Of a stretch of 29,520 bases of DNA, positions 29,462 to 29,520 are shown in pieces; position 1 is the stretch's first letter, and the number at the start of each line of letters is the position of its first letter. The DNA comes from a virus. The notes below the pieces were generated by a model. The model searched no databases, had not been told where the DNA came from, and saw nothing but the letters and a program-made list of their open reading frames with translations. The stretch covers positions 1-29,520 of IMG/VR virus record IMGVR_UViG_3300030060_000546, one strand, 5' to 3'. The position numbers were made by a program, and so were the translations under genes.

Positions 29462-29520
29462 TGGAGCGAGGTAAGAAGTTTGCAGCTTACGACAAACATG
29501 GTAAACTAATAATATTGGGA
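29374..29520 (+). CDS. Basic open frame running off the window (partial)
   Basis: A frame starting at ATG 29374 stays open to the window end (49 codons visible). The product (MPRSSGKGKNTSNAQINEGK, LPRSKRPTIVERGKKFAAYD) is basic. It overlaps the 57-residue gene by 88 bases in another frame, which is much for this genome. No ribosome-binding site is obvious upstream (AAACAACA). It may be real with a start further on, or only a shadow; the sequence beyond the window would decide. Confidence 0.35.
   Translation, partial: MPRSSGKGKNTSNAQINEGKLPRSKRPTIVERGKKFAAYDKHGKLIILG

Noticed and set aside
1-29520. CRISPR array, tRNA gene, insertion sequence or integrase
   Set aside because: No regular spaced repeats, cloverleaf with CCA-type arm, transposase or tyrosine/serine recombinase motif was found on reading through the window.

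Overview
The window is part of a tailed phage with a short-tailed (podovirus-like) virion. It is most likely a marine phage of an alphaproteobacterial or similar low-GC host. The evidence is a full head-tail-ejection gene set in one direction: TerS, TerL, T7-gp8-like connector portal, Bbp19-like protein, scaffold, capsid, tail tubes A and B, three internal virion proteins and several fibres. The fibres carry modules I associate with marine phages. Portal plus Bbp19 resembles the BPP-1/Bcep22 type more than T7, and no phage RNA polymerase is seen. Host and environment are inferred from sequence style only.

Layout. 1-1525, leftward: a single-strand-annealing recombinase of ERF type (cut by the window edge) preceded by a RecB/Cas4-like exonuclease, overlapping by ATGA; together they form a phage SynExo recombination pair. 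1526-1592: a 67-bp divergent control region with overlapping promoter candidates. 1593-3800, rightward: a tightly packed early operon (Cro-like HTH protein, Holliday-junction-resolvase-like nuclease, winged helix, two small zinc-finger proteins, unknowns). The last of these genes contains a dense array of inverted TAACT/AGTTA repeats. 3801-3947: a structured leader ending in a strong intrinsic terminator that sits directly against the TerS ribosome-binding site. 3948-11869: packaging and head genes, including a GNAT acetyltransferase between TerL and the portal. 11877-11901: a UUCG-loop terminator after the capsid block, placed like T7 T-phi. 11917-22977: tail tubes and the ejection proteins; the 954-residue one carries a polyvalent-protein domain and a GNAT-like domain. 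22978-28405: fibres, with one cupredoxin-like insertion and three paralogous fibres that share near-identical DNA. 28432-29520: small membrane-associated proteins, probably part of a lysis or host-interaction module; no endolysin lies in the window.

The genes are nearly contiguous: ATGA/GTGA/TAATG overlaps are frequent and no gene-free stretch reaches 150 bases. No integrase, DNA polymerase, tRNA, CRISPR array, insertion sequence or reverse transcriptase was seen, so lifestyle cannot be decided here.

The most interesting signals are: the palindrome array inside the 3429-3800 gene (possible origin or operator cluster); the terminator with a mutually exclusive pairing upstream of TerS; an apparent overprinted small gene inside the 954-residue ejection protein; an apparent AUC-initiated gene at 28836; the cupredoxin-like domain in a tail fibre; and the recombinogenic tail-fibre cassettes.
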